Source of the DNA: Actinomycetales bacterium
GTDB lineage: Bacteria; Actinomycetota; Actinomycetes; Mycobacteriales; Mycobacteriaceae
DNA length: 18,495 bases
Direction of reading: 5' to 3'
Assembly: GCA_012841845.1 (NCBI GenBank)
Contig: DUTZ01000429.1
Location: 1 to 18,495 of the forward strand
Shown here: positions 7,959-16,684 of the stretch, piece by piece
Layout of the letters: each line of letters starts with the position of its first letter
Numbering within the stretch: the first letter of the stretch is position 1
Notes under the pieces: model-generated
Seen by the model: the letters and a program-made list of their open reading frames with translations, nothing else
Databases searched by the model: none
What the model was told of the DNA's origin: nothing
Made by a program: the position numbers and the translations under genes

Positions 7959-8831
7959 GTGACTTCCTCCACGCCCGGCGACGACTCCCGTACCGAGATC
8001 ATCCACGACGTCGACTATCCGCTCGACGTCCCGACGACCTCGGGCTCCGGCATCGGAAGCAGCGGTGCCGAGAGGGCGGCCGCGTCCACCTCCTCGGGGG
8101 CGGCGACCAGCCGCATGCCCGCGGCGTCGGCCCGGGACGCCGGCGCCGACTCCGGGACCGACACGTCCACGCGCGCGTTCGCCACCGACACCGGCGGGTA
8201 CGACGCATCCGGCCCGCTGCCGTACGGCGACCAGCCCACGACGGTCGAACCGACCCGCCGGGCCGAGGCCCCCGGGCGCGGCACCGCCGATCTCGGGCTG
8301 TTCCTGCTGCGGGTGACGGTGGGCGTGCTGCTGGCCCTGCGCGGGCTGCAGAAGCTCTTCGGGGTGTTCTCCGGCCCGGGCATCGACGGCTTCACGGCGA
8401 TCCTCACCGACGCCGGGTTCGAGCAGGCCCGGATCCTCGCCGTGGCCGGCGGGGCGCTGGAGCTCATCGGCGGCGTCATGCTGGTCGTGGGGCTGGCGAC
8501 CCCCGTGGCGGCCGCGGGGCTCCTCGGCCTGGTGGGGCTCGGTGCCGCGATCCGCCTCACCGGGCCCGAGACGGTGGCCCTGCTCGGCGAGACGACCCGC
8601 GGGCTGGACACGTCGATCCTCTACGGCGTGGCGCTGCTCGCCCTGCTGTTCGCCGGACCCGGCCGCTGGTCGGCCGACCGCCGGTGGGCCTGGTCGTACC
8701 GGCCGCGGTTCAGCGGCCTCGTCTGGCTCCTCGTGGCGCTCGCGGCGGCCGCGCTCGTCTGGTACTTCCTCAACGGCACCAACCCGCTCACGTCGGTGGT
8801 GGACAGCGCGCCGGTCACCGCCGGCGAATAG
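7959..8831 (+). CDS. DoxX-family membrane protein with long disordered N-terminus
   Basis: A 290-residue protein. Residues 1 to about 108 are rich in Ser, Ala, Gly, Thr and Asp with no apolar segment, so this part is probably a disordered cytoplasmic tail. DoxX follows: helices near 111-132 (with the LRVTVGVLLALRGLQKLFG motif), 157-179, 181-200 and 219-235. A further C-terminal helix lies near 252-271. M. tuberculosis DoxX (Rv3005c), in the same neighbourhood, is part of a membrane complex with SodA and the thiosulfate sulfurtransferase SseA that resists oxidative stress. A related role is possible but cannot be seen here. The GTG start is supported by the -10 box six bases upstream. The gene ends 13 bases from the convergent ilvD. 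Confidence 0.88.
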   Translation: MTSSTPGDDSRTEIIHDVDYPLDVPTTSGSGIGSSGAERAAASTSSGAATSRMPAASARDAGADSGTDTSTRAFATDTGGYDASGPLPYGDQPTTVEPTRRAEAPGRGTADLGLFLLRVTVGVLLALRGLQKLFGVFSGPGIDGFTAILTDAGFEQARILAVAGGALELIGGVMLVVGLATPVAAAGLLGLVGLGAAIRLTGPETVALLGETTRGLDTSILYGVALLALLFAGPGRWSADRRWAWSYRPRFSGLVWLLVALAAAALVWYFLNGTNPLTSVVDSAPVTAGE

Positions 8832-8839
8832 CCCGCCGG
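8821..8839. terminator. Possible hairpin between convergent DoxX gene and ilvD
   Basis: CCGGCG (8821-8826) and CGCCGG (8834-8839) are perfectly complementary around a seven-base loop holding the DoxX stop codon. The structure is the same on both strands, but there is no T-tract on either side, so a terminator role is only suggested by its position between converging genes. Confidence 0.3.
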
Positions 8840-8844
8840 GGCCC

Positions 8845-10683
8845 CTACTCGGGCAGGACCCGCACGGCCCCCTTGTCGGCCGACGAGGCCATTGAGGCGT
8901 ACGCGCGCAGCGCGGTGGAGACCGTGCGTTCGCGGCTGGTCGGGCGCCACGGCAGCGGCCCCTTCTCCTCCCGGCGGCGGGCGAGCTCGTCGTCGTCGAC
9001 CTCCACGCTGATGGAGCGGGTGGCCACGTCGATCGTCACCACGTCGCCGTCGCGGAGCAGGCCGATGGGGCCGCCGGCGGCGGCCTCCGGGGCGATGTGG
9101 CCGATGGACAGCCCCGAGGAGCCGCCGGAGAAGCGGCCGTCGGTGATGAGCGCGCACTTGGTGCCCAACCCGGCGCCCTTGATGAACGCCGTGGGGTGCA
9201 GCATCTCCTGCATGCCCGGCCCGCCCGCGGGGCCCTCGTAGAGCACCACGAGCACCTCGCCGGCCTGCAGGGTCTTGTCGAGGATCACCGAGACGGCCTG
9301 CTCCTGGGACTCCACGACCCGGGCGGGGCCACTGAAGTGGAAGTGCTCCTCGGAGACGCCGGCCGTCTTGAAGATCGCGCCGTCCGGGGCGATGTTGCCG
9401 CGCAGGACCGCCAGGCCGCCCTCGGCGGTGGCCGGGTGCTCGACGGAGTGGATGCAGCCGTTCTCGGCGTCCGTGTCGAGCGACTCCCAGCGGTTGTCGG
9501 TGGAGAACGGCTCGATGGTGCGGACCCCGCCCGGGGCGGCGTGGAACAGCTCGATCGCCCGCTCGGTGGCCGTGCCGCCGCGGATGTCCCAGTCGGCGAG
9601 GTACTGCTCGAGCGAGGGGGAGTGGACCGAGTGGACGGACGCGTCGAGCAGGCCGCCGCGGTGCAGCTCGCCGAGGATCGCGGGGATGCCGCCGGCGCGG
9701 TGGACGTGCTCCATGTAGTAGTCGGAGTTCGGGGCGACCTTGGCCAGGCACGGGACCCGGCGCGAGATCTCCTCGATGTCGTGGAGGTCGAAGTCCACCT
9801 CGCCCTCCTGCGCGGCGGCGAGGATGTGCAGCACCGTGTTGGTGGAGCCACCCATGGCCACGTCGAGGGCCATGGCGTTGGAGAAGGCGGCCTTGGTGGC
9901 GACGGAGCGCGGCAGGACCGAGTCGTCGTCGTCCCGGTAGTAGCGGCGGCACAGGTCGACGACGAGGCGGCCGGCCTCGGCGAAGAGTTCCCGCCGCGCG
10001 CTGTGCGTGGCGAGCGTGGAGCCGTTGCCGGGCAGGGACAGGCCCAGGGCCTCGGTGAGGCAGTTCATCGAGTTGGCGGTGAACATGCCCGAGCAGGAGC
10101 CGCAGGTGGGGCAGGCCGAGCGCTCGATGGAGTCCAGGCCGTCGTCGTCGACCGCCGAGTTGGCGGAGGCGGAGATCGCCGTGATGAGGTCGGAGCCGGC
10201 CTTGACCACGCCGTCCACGACCACGGAGAAGCCGGACTCCATCGGGCCGCCGGAGACGAACACGGTGGGGATGTTCAGGCGCATCGCCGCGTTGAGCATG
10301 CCCGGGGTGATCTTGTCGCAGTTGGAGATGCACACCAGCGCGTCCGCGGTGTGCGCGTTGACCATGTACTCCACCGAGTCCGCGATGATCTCGCGGCTGG
10401 GCAGGGAGTAGAGCATGCCGGCGTGGCCCATCGCGATGCCGTCGTCCACCGCGATGGTGTGGAACTCGCGGGCGACGCCGCCGGCCGCGGTGATCTGCTC
10501 GGCGACGATCTCGCCGACGTTCTTGAGGTGCACGTGGCCCGGGACGAACTGGGTGTACGAGTTGGCGACGGCGATGATCGGCTTGCCGAAGTCGGCGTCG
10601 GTCATCCCGGTGGCGCGCCAGAGCGCGCGGGCGCCCGCGGCGTTGCGTCCGGCGGTGCTGGTGCGTGACCTCAGGGGCGGCAT
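8845..10683 (-). CDS. ilvD: Dihydroxy-acid dehydratase
   Basis: A 612-residue iron-sulfur enzyme of full family length. It dehydrates dihydroxyisovalerate and dihydroxy-methylvalerate to the 2-keto acids that precede valine and isoleucine. Hallmarks are [13 protein letters not shown] (Asp81), [12 protein letters not shown] (Cys122, Asp123 and Lys124, the probable metal-bound carboxylated lysine), [19 protein letters not shown] (cysteines 191, 194 and 197) and the C-terminal [20 protein letters not shown] with the catalytic serine region. The ATG at 10683 is preceded by GAGGAACGAGG (10698 to 10688). It lies next to ilvBNC but on the opposite strand, with a PH-domain gene between, so it is transcribed separately and is not under the ilvB attenuator. 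Identification is firm. Confidence 0.98.
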   Translation of the reverse strand: MPPLRSRTSTAGRNAAGARALWRATGMTDADFGKPIIAVANSYTQFVPGHVHLKNVGEIVAEQITAAGGVAREFHTIAVDDGIAMGHAGMLYSLPSREIIADSVEYMVNAHTADALVCISNCDKITPGMLNAAMRLNIPTVFVSGGPMESGFSVVVDGVVKAGSDLITAISASANSAVDDDGLDSIERSACPTCGSCSGMFTANSMNCLTEALGLSLPGNGSTLATHSARRELFAEAGRLVVDLCRRYYRDDDDSVLPRSVATKAAFSNAMALDVAMGGSTNTVLHILAAAQEGEVDFDLHDIEEISRRVPCLAKVAPNSDYYMEHVHRAGGIPAILGELHRGGLLDASVHSVHSPSLEQYLADWDIRGGTATERAIELFHAAPGGVRTIEPFSTDNRWESLDTDAENGCIHSVEHPATAEGGLAVLRGNIAPDGAIFKTAGVSEEHFHFSGPARVVESQEQAVSVILDKTLQAGEVLVVLYEGPAGGPGMQEMLHPTAFIKGAGLGTKCALITDGRFSGGSSGLSIGHIAPEAAAGGPIGLLRDGDVVTIDVATRSISVEVDDDELARRREEKGPLPWRPTSRERTVSTALRAYASMASSADKGAVRVLPE

Positions 10684-10717
10684 GGGACCTCGTTCCTCGT
10701 CGTGGACGGACCCGTCG

Positions 10718-10723
10718 ATTCTA
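10718..10723 (-). promoter_or_regulatory. ilvD promoter -10 box
   Basis: TAGAAT read on the minus strand is a close match to TATAAT. Transcription would start near 10711, giving a leader of about 28 bases with the ribosome site. The matching -35 position would fall inside the 3' end of the PH-domain gene; CTGACA (10741 to 10736) is too close (12-base spacer) to be a normal partner. Confidence 0.5.
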
Positions 10724-10737
10724 CGCCGCGCCCCCTG

Positions 10738-11154
10738 TCAGGCCTGGTACGGGTCGCGGATGCGGCCGCGGCTCGCCTCGGACAGGCGGGGCAGGTCGTG
10801 GAACGACACACCGCCCATCGGCAGCGAGTCCTCCCCGGTGGTGACGAGACGCGCGAAGCCGCTCTTGGGGAACATGACGCCCTTGACGTCGTCCCACGGC
10901 ACGCTCCGGGACGACCTCCAGGTCGACAGGTGGACCCCCTCGTCGTCGACCCGGGTCCGGGTGCGGGCCACCCACCACCCGAAGCCGAGGGGGACGAGCA
11001 CCAGCCATCCGAGGGCCACGGGGTAGGCGGCGACCGGCCAGAGGATCGCCAGGACGAGGATGCCCACGACGAGGTACGACATGGGGTTGACGCGGAAGAG
11101 CGCGCGGTCCCGGGGGGTCGACTCCGGGACGGGGGGTCTGATCGAGGAGCTCAT
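10738..11154 (-). CDS. PH-domain membrane protein, CFP-6 (Rv3004) like
   Basis: A 138-residue protein with two adjacent membrane helices at about residues 24-42 and 44-60. A bacterial PH-like domain follows (TRVDDEGVHLSTWRSSRSVP, then WDDVKGVMFPK and LPMGGVSFHDLPRLSEA). This matches the low-molecular-weight antigen 6 (CFP-6, Rv3004) family, which lies next to ilvB in M. tuberculosis. Its function is not known. The frame is open up to 11421, but that upstream part overlaps the ilvB promoter, leader and terminator and has no coding character. ATG 11154 is the natural start: GAGACT, a -10-like hexamer, lies about ten bases upstream. The stop codon lies close to the ilvD promoter, so read-through into ilvD is possible. 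Confidence 0.82.
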   Translation of the reverse strand: MSSSIRPPVPESTPRDRALFRVNPMSYLVVGILVLAILWPVAAYPVALGWLVLVPLGFGWWVARTRTRVDDEGVHLSTWRSSRSVPWDDVKGVMFPKSGFARLVTTGEDSLPMGGVSFHDLPRLSEASRGRIRDPYQA

Positions 11155-11176
11155 GATGTGCCCCAGTCTCGCACGG

Positions 11177-11189
11177 CCCACGATGTGGG
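11177..11189. repeat. Inverted repeat in the ilvB / PH-gene divergent promoter region
   Basis: CCCAC-GAT-GTGGG is a perfect five-base palindrome with a three-base centre. It lies 16 bases upstream of the ilvB -35 box and 22 bases upstream of the PH-gene start, which is a plausible place for a regulator to bind. It is short, so chance occurrence in GC-rich DNA cannot be excluded. Confidence 0.3.
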
Positions 11190-11205
11190 ATCGCGGTTCC
11201 ACGAG

Positions 11206-11235
11206 TTGACGCTGCCGCCGGCGTCCGCCTACGCT
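11206..11235 (+). promoter_or_regulatory. ilvBNC promoter
   Basis: TTGACG (11206-11211) and TACGCT (11230-11235) with an 18-base spacer make the second-best sigma-A promoter in the window. The -10 box ends seven bases before a GTG at 11243, so the transcript should begin at or next to the first codon of the leader peptide. Confidence 0.75.
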
Positions 11236-11242
11236 GGGGCGC

Positions 11243-11290
11243 GTGAACACCTGGAACGGTCTCGTACTCGGCCGGCGCGTCGGCGCCTGA
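11243..11290 (+). CDS. ilvBNC leader peptide (attenuator peptide)
   Basis: A 15-codon reading frame, GTG to TGA, encoding [15 protein letters not shown]. It lies between the ilvB promoter and an intrinsic terminator. Four of the 15 codons are branched-chain (Leu, Val, Leu, then Val), three of them consecutive (11261-11269), and one is GTA, an uncommon Val codon in this DNA. This is the design of attenuator peptides: a ribosome short of charged Leu- or Val-tRNA stalls there, and the RNA downstream refolds. The transcription start predicted from the promoter coincides with the GTG, so the peptide is probably translated from a leaderless mRNA. It is too short for ordinary gene calling. The role is inferred from layout and known ilvB leaders of corynebacteria. 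Confidence 0.75.
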   Translation: MNTWNGLVLGRRVGA

Positions 11291-11319
11291 GCCGTTACCT
11301 GGCTTCCCGTCGACGCGCA

Positions 11320-11355
11320 CCCTCGCCGGCCCCCTCTGGCCGCCGGGGGTTTTTT
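11320..11355 (+). terminator. Attenuator terminator upstream of ilvB
   Basis: The arms 11320-11331 and 11338-11349 pair at 11 of 12 positions (one C-C mismatch, one G-U pair) around the loop CCCTCT, and six T residues (11350-11355) follow. It is the only GC hairpin with a T-run that I found in the window. It lies 30 bases after the leader-peptide stop and 47 bases before the ilvB start. Two upstream segments, 11270-11277 and 11279-11285, can pair with the 5' arm (11324-11331) and could act as antiterminator. Confidence 0.8.
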
Positions 11356-11402
11356 GTTGCCCCCGACACAGGCCTCCACGACCAGCACGAAGGACACTTG
11401 AA

Positions 11403-13294
11403 GTGAGCGCACCAACGGCACATCCCGGACCGCGTCCGGGCGCAGAGCAGAAGGCCCGGTCCGCGGCCCCCGAGCGCATGACCGGGGCCCAGGCGGTCGT
11501 CCGGTCCCTCGAGGAGATCGGCACCGACGTCGTCTTCGGCATCCCCGGCGGGGCGATCCTCCCCGTCTACGACCCGCTGTACGACTCGGTCAAGGTCCGG
11601 CACGTGCTGGTCCGCCACGAGCAGGGGGCCGGGCACGCCGCCACGGGCTACGCCCAGGCGACCGGCCGGGTCGGCGTGTGCATGGCCACCTCCGGGCCCG
11701 GCGCCACGAACCTCGTCACCCCGCTGGCGGACGCCCAGATGGACTCCGTGCCGGTCGTGGCCATCACCGGCCAGGTCGGCACCCCGCTCATCGGCACGGA
11801 CGGCTTCCAGGAGGCCGACATCTCCGGCATCACGATGCCGATCACCAAGCACAACTTCCTCGTGTCGCACGGCGACGACATCCCGCGGGTCATGGCGGAG
11901 GCGTTCCACATCGCCCAGACCGGCCGCCCGGGCGCGGTCCTGGTGGACATCCCCAAGGACGTCCTCCAGGAGGAGATGACCTTCTCGTGGCCGCCGGAGA
12001 TGAAGCTGCCCGGCTACCGCCCCGTGACCAAGCCCCACGGCAAGCAGATCCGTGAGGCGGCCCGGCTCATCGCCAAGGCCTCCCGCCCGGTGCTCTACGT
12101 GGGCGGTGGCGTGATCAAGGCCGACGCGGCGCCCGAGCTGCTCCAGCTCGCCGAGCTCACCGGCATCCCGCTGGTCACCACGCTCATGGCGCGCGGCGCG
12201 TTCCCGGACTCGCACCGGCTGCACTACGGCATGCCCGGCATGCACGGCAGCGTCGCCGCGGTGGCCGCGCTGCAGAAGTCGGACCTGCTCGTCACCCTCG
12301 GCGCCCGGTTCGACGACCGCGTGACCGGCCGGCTCGACACCTTCGCCCCCGAGGCCAAGGTGGTCCACGCCGACATCGACCCGGCGGAGATCGGCAAGAA
12401 CCGCGCCGTGGACGTGCCGATCGTCGGCGACATCAAGGAGGTGCTCGTCGAACTCGTCGAGACGCTGCGCGGCGAGCGCGAGTCGGGTGCGCTGCGCGCG
12501 CCGGCGGACTGGGTCGCCCAGCTCGACGAGATCCGGGGCGAGTACCCGCTCGGCTACGGCCCCCAGTCGGACGGCTCGCTGAGCCCCGAGTACGTGATCG
12601 AGCGGCTCAGCGCCGCCGCCGGCCCGGACGCGATCTACTGCGCGGGCGTGGGCCAGCACCAGATGTGGGCCGCCCAGTTCGTGCAGTACGAGAAGCCGCG
12701 GACGTGGCTCAACTCCGGCGGCCTGGGGACCATGGGCTACTCGGTGCCCGCGGCGATGGGCGCCAAGTTCGGCCGCCCGGACGCCGAGGTCTGGTCGATC
12801 GACGGCGACGGCTGCTTCCAGATGACCAACCAGGAGCTGGCCACCTGCGCCATCGAGGGCGCCCCGATCAAGGTCGCGCTCATCAACAACGGCAACCTGG
12901 GCATGGTCCGCCAGTGGCAGACGCTCTTCTACGACGAGCGCTACTCGCAGACCGACCTGTCGACGCACTCGATGCACATCCCCGACTTCGTCAAGCTGGG
13001 CGAGGCCCTGGGGTGCGCGGCCCGGCGCGTGGAGCGGGCCGAGGACGTCGACGAGGCGATCGCGTGGGCGCGGGGGATCGACGACCGGCCCGTGCTCCTC
13101 GACTTCATCGTCGGCGCGGACGCGCAGGTGTGGCCGATGGTCGCGGCCGGCACGTCCAACGACGAGATCATGGCGGCGCGGGACATCCGCCCGCTGTTCG
13201 ACGACACGGACTCGGCGGCCGACGAGCCGGCCGAGATCCACGAGGCGACCGAGCGGGTCGACGCCGCCGTCATCGCCGCCCAGGAGGAGGAGAA

Positions 13295-13298
<4 letters not shown>
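11403..13298 (+). CDS. ilvB: Acetolactate synthase, large (catalytic) subunit
   Basis: A 631-residue thiamine-diphosphate enzyme that joins pyruvate with pyruvate or 2-ketobutyrate, the first committed step to valine, leucine and isoleucine. Glu73 in [10 protein letters not shown] is the cofactor-activating glutamate. [20 protein letters not shown] and VVAITGQV follow. The thiamine-diphosphate/Mg motif begins at GDG (468-470) and ends at Asn495-Asn496 ([13 protein letters not shown]). The first 30 or so residues are variable and Ala/Pro-rich. The GTG start at 11403 has GAAGGA eight bases upstream (11389-11394). Expression is likely controlled by the attenuator at 11243-11355. Its last codons hold the ribosome site of ilvN and the two genes overlap by four bases. 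Homologous to ilvB1 (Rv3003c). Identification is firm. Confidence 0.98.
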
Positions 13299-14849
<1,551 letters not shown>

Positions 14850-14880
14850 GAGTCGCGGTAGCGATCACCGGACGGGCCGG

Positions 14881-14886
14881 TAGGGT
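14881..14886 (+). promoter_or_regulatory. Possible -10 box for the lipoprotein gene
   Basis: TAGGGT fits TANNNT and would start transcription near 14893, before the hairpin at 14902. No clear -35 is present. The gene could also be read from ilvC, 90 bases upstream. Confidence 0.35.
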
Positions 14887-14901
14887 CCAGCGGGATCGGT
14901 C

Positions 14902-14924
14902 CGTCGGGGATCGACACCCCGACG
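14902..14924 (+). terminator. Perfect hairpin between ilvC and the lipoprotein gene
   Basis: CGTCGGGG (14902-14909) and CCCCGACG (14917-14924) form a perfect eight-base stem with the loop ATCGACA. No T-run follows; instead the ribosome site GAGGAGGA (14927-14934) comes three bases later. It may end the ilvBNC transcript, or sit in the lipoprotein mRNA leader and affect translation. Confidence 0.45.
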
Positions 14925-14939
14925 ACGAGGAGGACCGCC

Positions 14940-16544
14940 GTGCGCCACATCATCCGAGGTGTGGGTGCGGCGGTCCTCGCCGTCTCCCTCGCCGCCACCA
15001 CCGTGGCGTGCACCTCCTCCCCGGAGGGCGAATCGGTCGCCGCGGCGGCCTTCGAGGGCACGCGCGTGGCCGCGGACCCCGACGCGACGGGCGCCGACGC
15101 CGCCCGCCTGCTCGTGGACTCCGCCCCGATCGCCGTGGTGTCCGCCCCCGACGACGCGGCCATCGCCCGTGCCGCCTCGGTGGCGGTGGGTCTGCGCGCC
15201 CCCATGCTGACCGCCGAGAAGGACGCCGGCGAGGCCGTCTCCGAGGAGCTGGACCGGCTCGGCGTGGAGCGGGTGCTCCGCGTGGGCGACGCGGACGTCC
15301 CGGACGGCTCCTACGAGGTGGTGGACGCGCCCGCCGGCCGCGAGGAGCTCGAGGAGCTCACCGGGCTGGAGTTCGCGGACGAGCAGGAGCCGGCGGCGGC
15401 CCGGGTCCCCGAGACGGTGGCGGACCTGGACCCCGGGGAGCCCGCCCTCCTCGTCGTCGGGGACGTGCCCGGCCCAGAGGGGGCGGAGGGCGAGCCGTTC
15501 TCCGCGCTCGACGCGGCGTGGACGGAGGACGACGCCCCCCGGGTGCTCGTCCACGACGAGACCTCCGTGGCGTCCGTCGCCACCGCGGTGGCGGCCGGCG
15601 CCGCCGTGTCCCACCTCGGGGCCCCGGACCCGCGGGTCGACGGCGACTCCGTCGAGGCCGTGAGCGGGGCGGACGCCGTCCTCGCGCTCGGCCCGGGCTG
15701 GGGGAGCGAGGACCAGCTGCGCGACCGGGTGGAGAAGGCCCGGACGGTGCCCGAACTCCCCGGCGGCGGCCAGCTGCTCTTCCCCGGGCGTCGGTTCGTG
15801 GCAGCCTACGGCTCGCCGATCACGCCGGCCCTGGGCATCCTCGGCGAGCAGGGGGCCGAGGAGAGCGCGGCCCGGGTCCAGCGGCTCGTCGACGAGTACC
15901 AGCCGTTCTCGCCCGAGCCGGTGATCCCGGCGTTCGAGATCATCGCGACCGTCGCCTCGACCTCACCCGGCCCGGACGGGAACTTCACCAACGAGTGGCC
16001 CGTCGAGGAGTTCGTCCCGCTCGTCGAGGCGATCACCGACGCCGGTGGCTACGCCGTGATCGACCTGCAGCCCGGGATGGCGGACATGCTCGACCAGGCC
16101 AAGCTCTACGAGGACCTGCTCAAGCGCCCGAACGTGGGCCTGGCCCTGGATCCGGAGTGGAAGCTCGAGCCCGGGCAGCAGCCCGGCGCCCAGATCGGCA
16201 GCGTGGACGCCGAGGAGATCAACCGCGTCGTGCACTGGCTGGCGGACCTCACCCGGGAGACCGGCGGGCCGCAGAAGCTGCTCATCCTCCACCAGTTCAA
16301 CATGTCCATGATCGCCAACCGTGAGGACATCGACACCTCGCGCCCCGAGCTCGCGATCTCGCTGCACGCCGACGGGCACGGCACCCCGGAGATGAAGTTC
16401 GAGACGTGGGACGTCCTGCGCAGCGGGCTCCCGTCGGACATCTGGATGGCGTGGAAGAACTTCTACGACGAGGACACTCCCACCTTCACCCCGGAGCAGA
16501 CGATGGACGTCGAGCCCCGGCCCTGGTTCGTCTCCTACCAGTAG
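14940..16544 (+). CDS. Exported lipoprotein with CWB2-like and barrel-like regions, function unknown
   Basis: A 534-residue protein. The signal peptide ends in a lipobox (TVAC) with Cys24 as the lipidated residue, so it is anchored outside the membrane. Residues 50-130 (IAVVSAPDDAAIARAASVAV, then RAPMLTAEKDAG and LDRLGVERVLRVGDADVP) resemble cell-wall-binding repeat 2, and a weaker second copy may lie at 165-255. Residues 275-534 look like an alpha/beta barrel: strands end in YAVIDLQPG (Asp375), VGLALDPEW (Asp404, Glu406), LLILHQF (His451), LAISLHADGHG (His476, Asp478) and IWMAWKNFYDED. A glycosidase-like fold is possible, but I cannot name a family, and the acidic residues are only candidates. 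The start is GTG 14940, five bases after GAGGAGGA. It follows ilvC but has no evident link to that pathway. Confidence 0.8.
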   Translation: MRHIIRGVGAAVLAVSLAATTVACTSSPEGESVAAAAFEGTRVAADPDATGADAARLLVDSAPIAVVSAPDDAAIARAASVAVGLRAPMLTAEKDAGEAVSEELDRLGVERVLRVGDADVPDGSYEVVDAPAGREELEELTGLEFADEQEPAAARVPETVADLDPGEPALLVVGDVPGPEGAEGEPFSALDAAWTEDDAPRVLVHDETSVASVATAVAAGAAVSHLGAPDPRVDGDSVEAVSGADAVLALGPGWGSEDQLRDRVEKARTVPELPGGGQLLFPGRRFVAAYGSPITPALGILGEQGAEESAARVQRLVDEYQPFSPEPVIPAFEIIATVASTSPGPDGNFTNEWPVEEFVPLVEAITDAGGYAVIDLQPGMADMLDQAKLYEDLLKRPNVGLALDPEWKLEPGQQPGAQIGSVDAEEINRVVHWLADLTRETGGPQKLLILHQFNMSMIANREDIDTSRPELAISLHADGHGTPEMKFETWDVLRSGLPSDIWMAWKNFYDEDTPTFTPEQTMDVEPRPWFVSYQ

Positions 16545-16558
16545 GCACCGCCCGGTGG

Positions 16559-16581
16559 GCGCGGGCTGGTGGCCCCCGCGC
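16559..16581 (+). terminator. Likely terminator hairpin after the lipoprotein gene
   Basis: GCGCGGG (16559-16565) pairs perfectly with CCCGCGC (16575-16581) around a nine-base loop. A smaller competing stem, CGCCC/GGGCG (16549-16561), overlaps it. No T-run follows, so any termination would be of the U-less kind. Confidence 0.45.
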
Positions 16582-16605
16582 GGTAGACCCGGCACCACCC
16601 CCGAC

Positions 16606-16635
16606 TTGATACCCCCTGGGGTATCTGCATATCCT
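16606..16635 (+). promoter_or_regulatory. Promoter of the ten-helix membrane protein gene
   Basis: TTGATA (16606-16611) and TATCCT (16630-16635) with an 18-base spacer form a near-consensus sigma-A promoter. Transcription would start near 16642. The first palindrome (16608-16625) covers the -35 and most of the spacer, and the second (16643-16660) begins at the expected start site, so a bound repressor would block both. The ribosome site is GGAGAGAGG (16669-16677), before ATG 16685. Confidence 0.8.
16608..16625. promoter_or_regulatory. Palindromic operator 1, CsoR/CstR type
   Basis: GATACCCCCTGGGGTATC is an 18-base palindrome with perfect eight-base arms and a two-base centre. The pattern TACCC-N4-GGGTA is that of operators bound by the CsoR/RcnR/FrmR/CstR (DUF156) repressor family, which sense Cu(I), Ni, formaldehyde or persulfide. 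No such regulator gene is in the window. Confidence 0.75.
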
Positions 16636-16642
16636 CCTCTCA

Positions 16643-16660
16643 GATACCCGCTGGGGTATC
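16643..16660. promoter_or_regulatory. Palindromic operator 2, CsoR/CstR type
   Basis: GATACCCGCTGGGGTATC repeats operator 1 with one change (C to G at the fifth C) that breaks one base pair of the palindrome. Its centre is 35 bases from that of operator 1. Being placed at the transcription start, it would suit cooperative repression with operator 1. Confidence 0.72.
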
Positions 16661-16684
16661 ACTCGACTGGAGAGAGGCCCGTCC

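Noticed and set aside
10738..11421. Upstream extension of the PH-domain gene to 11421
   Set aside because: The extension would run through the ilvB promoter, leader peptide and terminator on the opposite strand, and its sequence is not coding in character.
11295..13241. 648-residue antisense frame over ilvB
   Set aside because: The length comes from absence of stop codons in high-GC DNA. IlvB is certain on the other strand, and the antisense product has no recognisable motif.
16608..16660. The two palindromes as a transposon or attachment-site repeat
   Set aside because: They are each symmetric, coincide with promoter elements and have no recombinase or insertion gene nearby, so operators explain them better.
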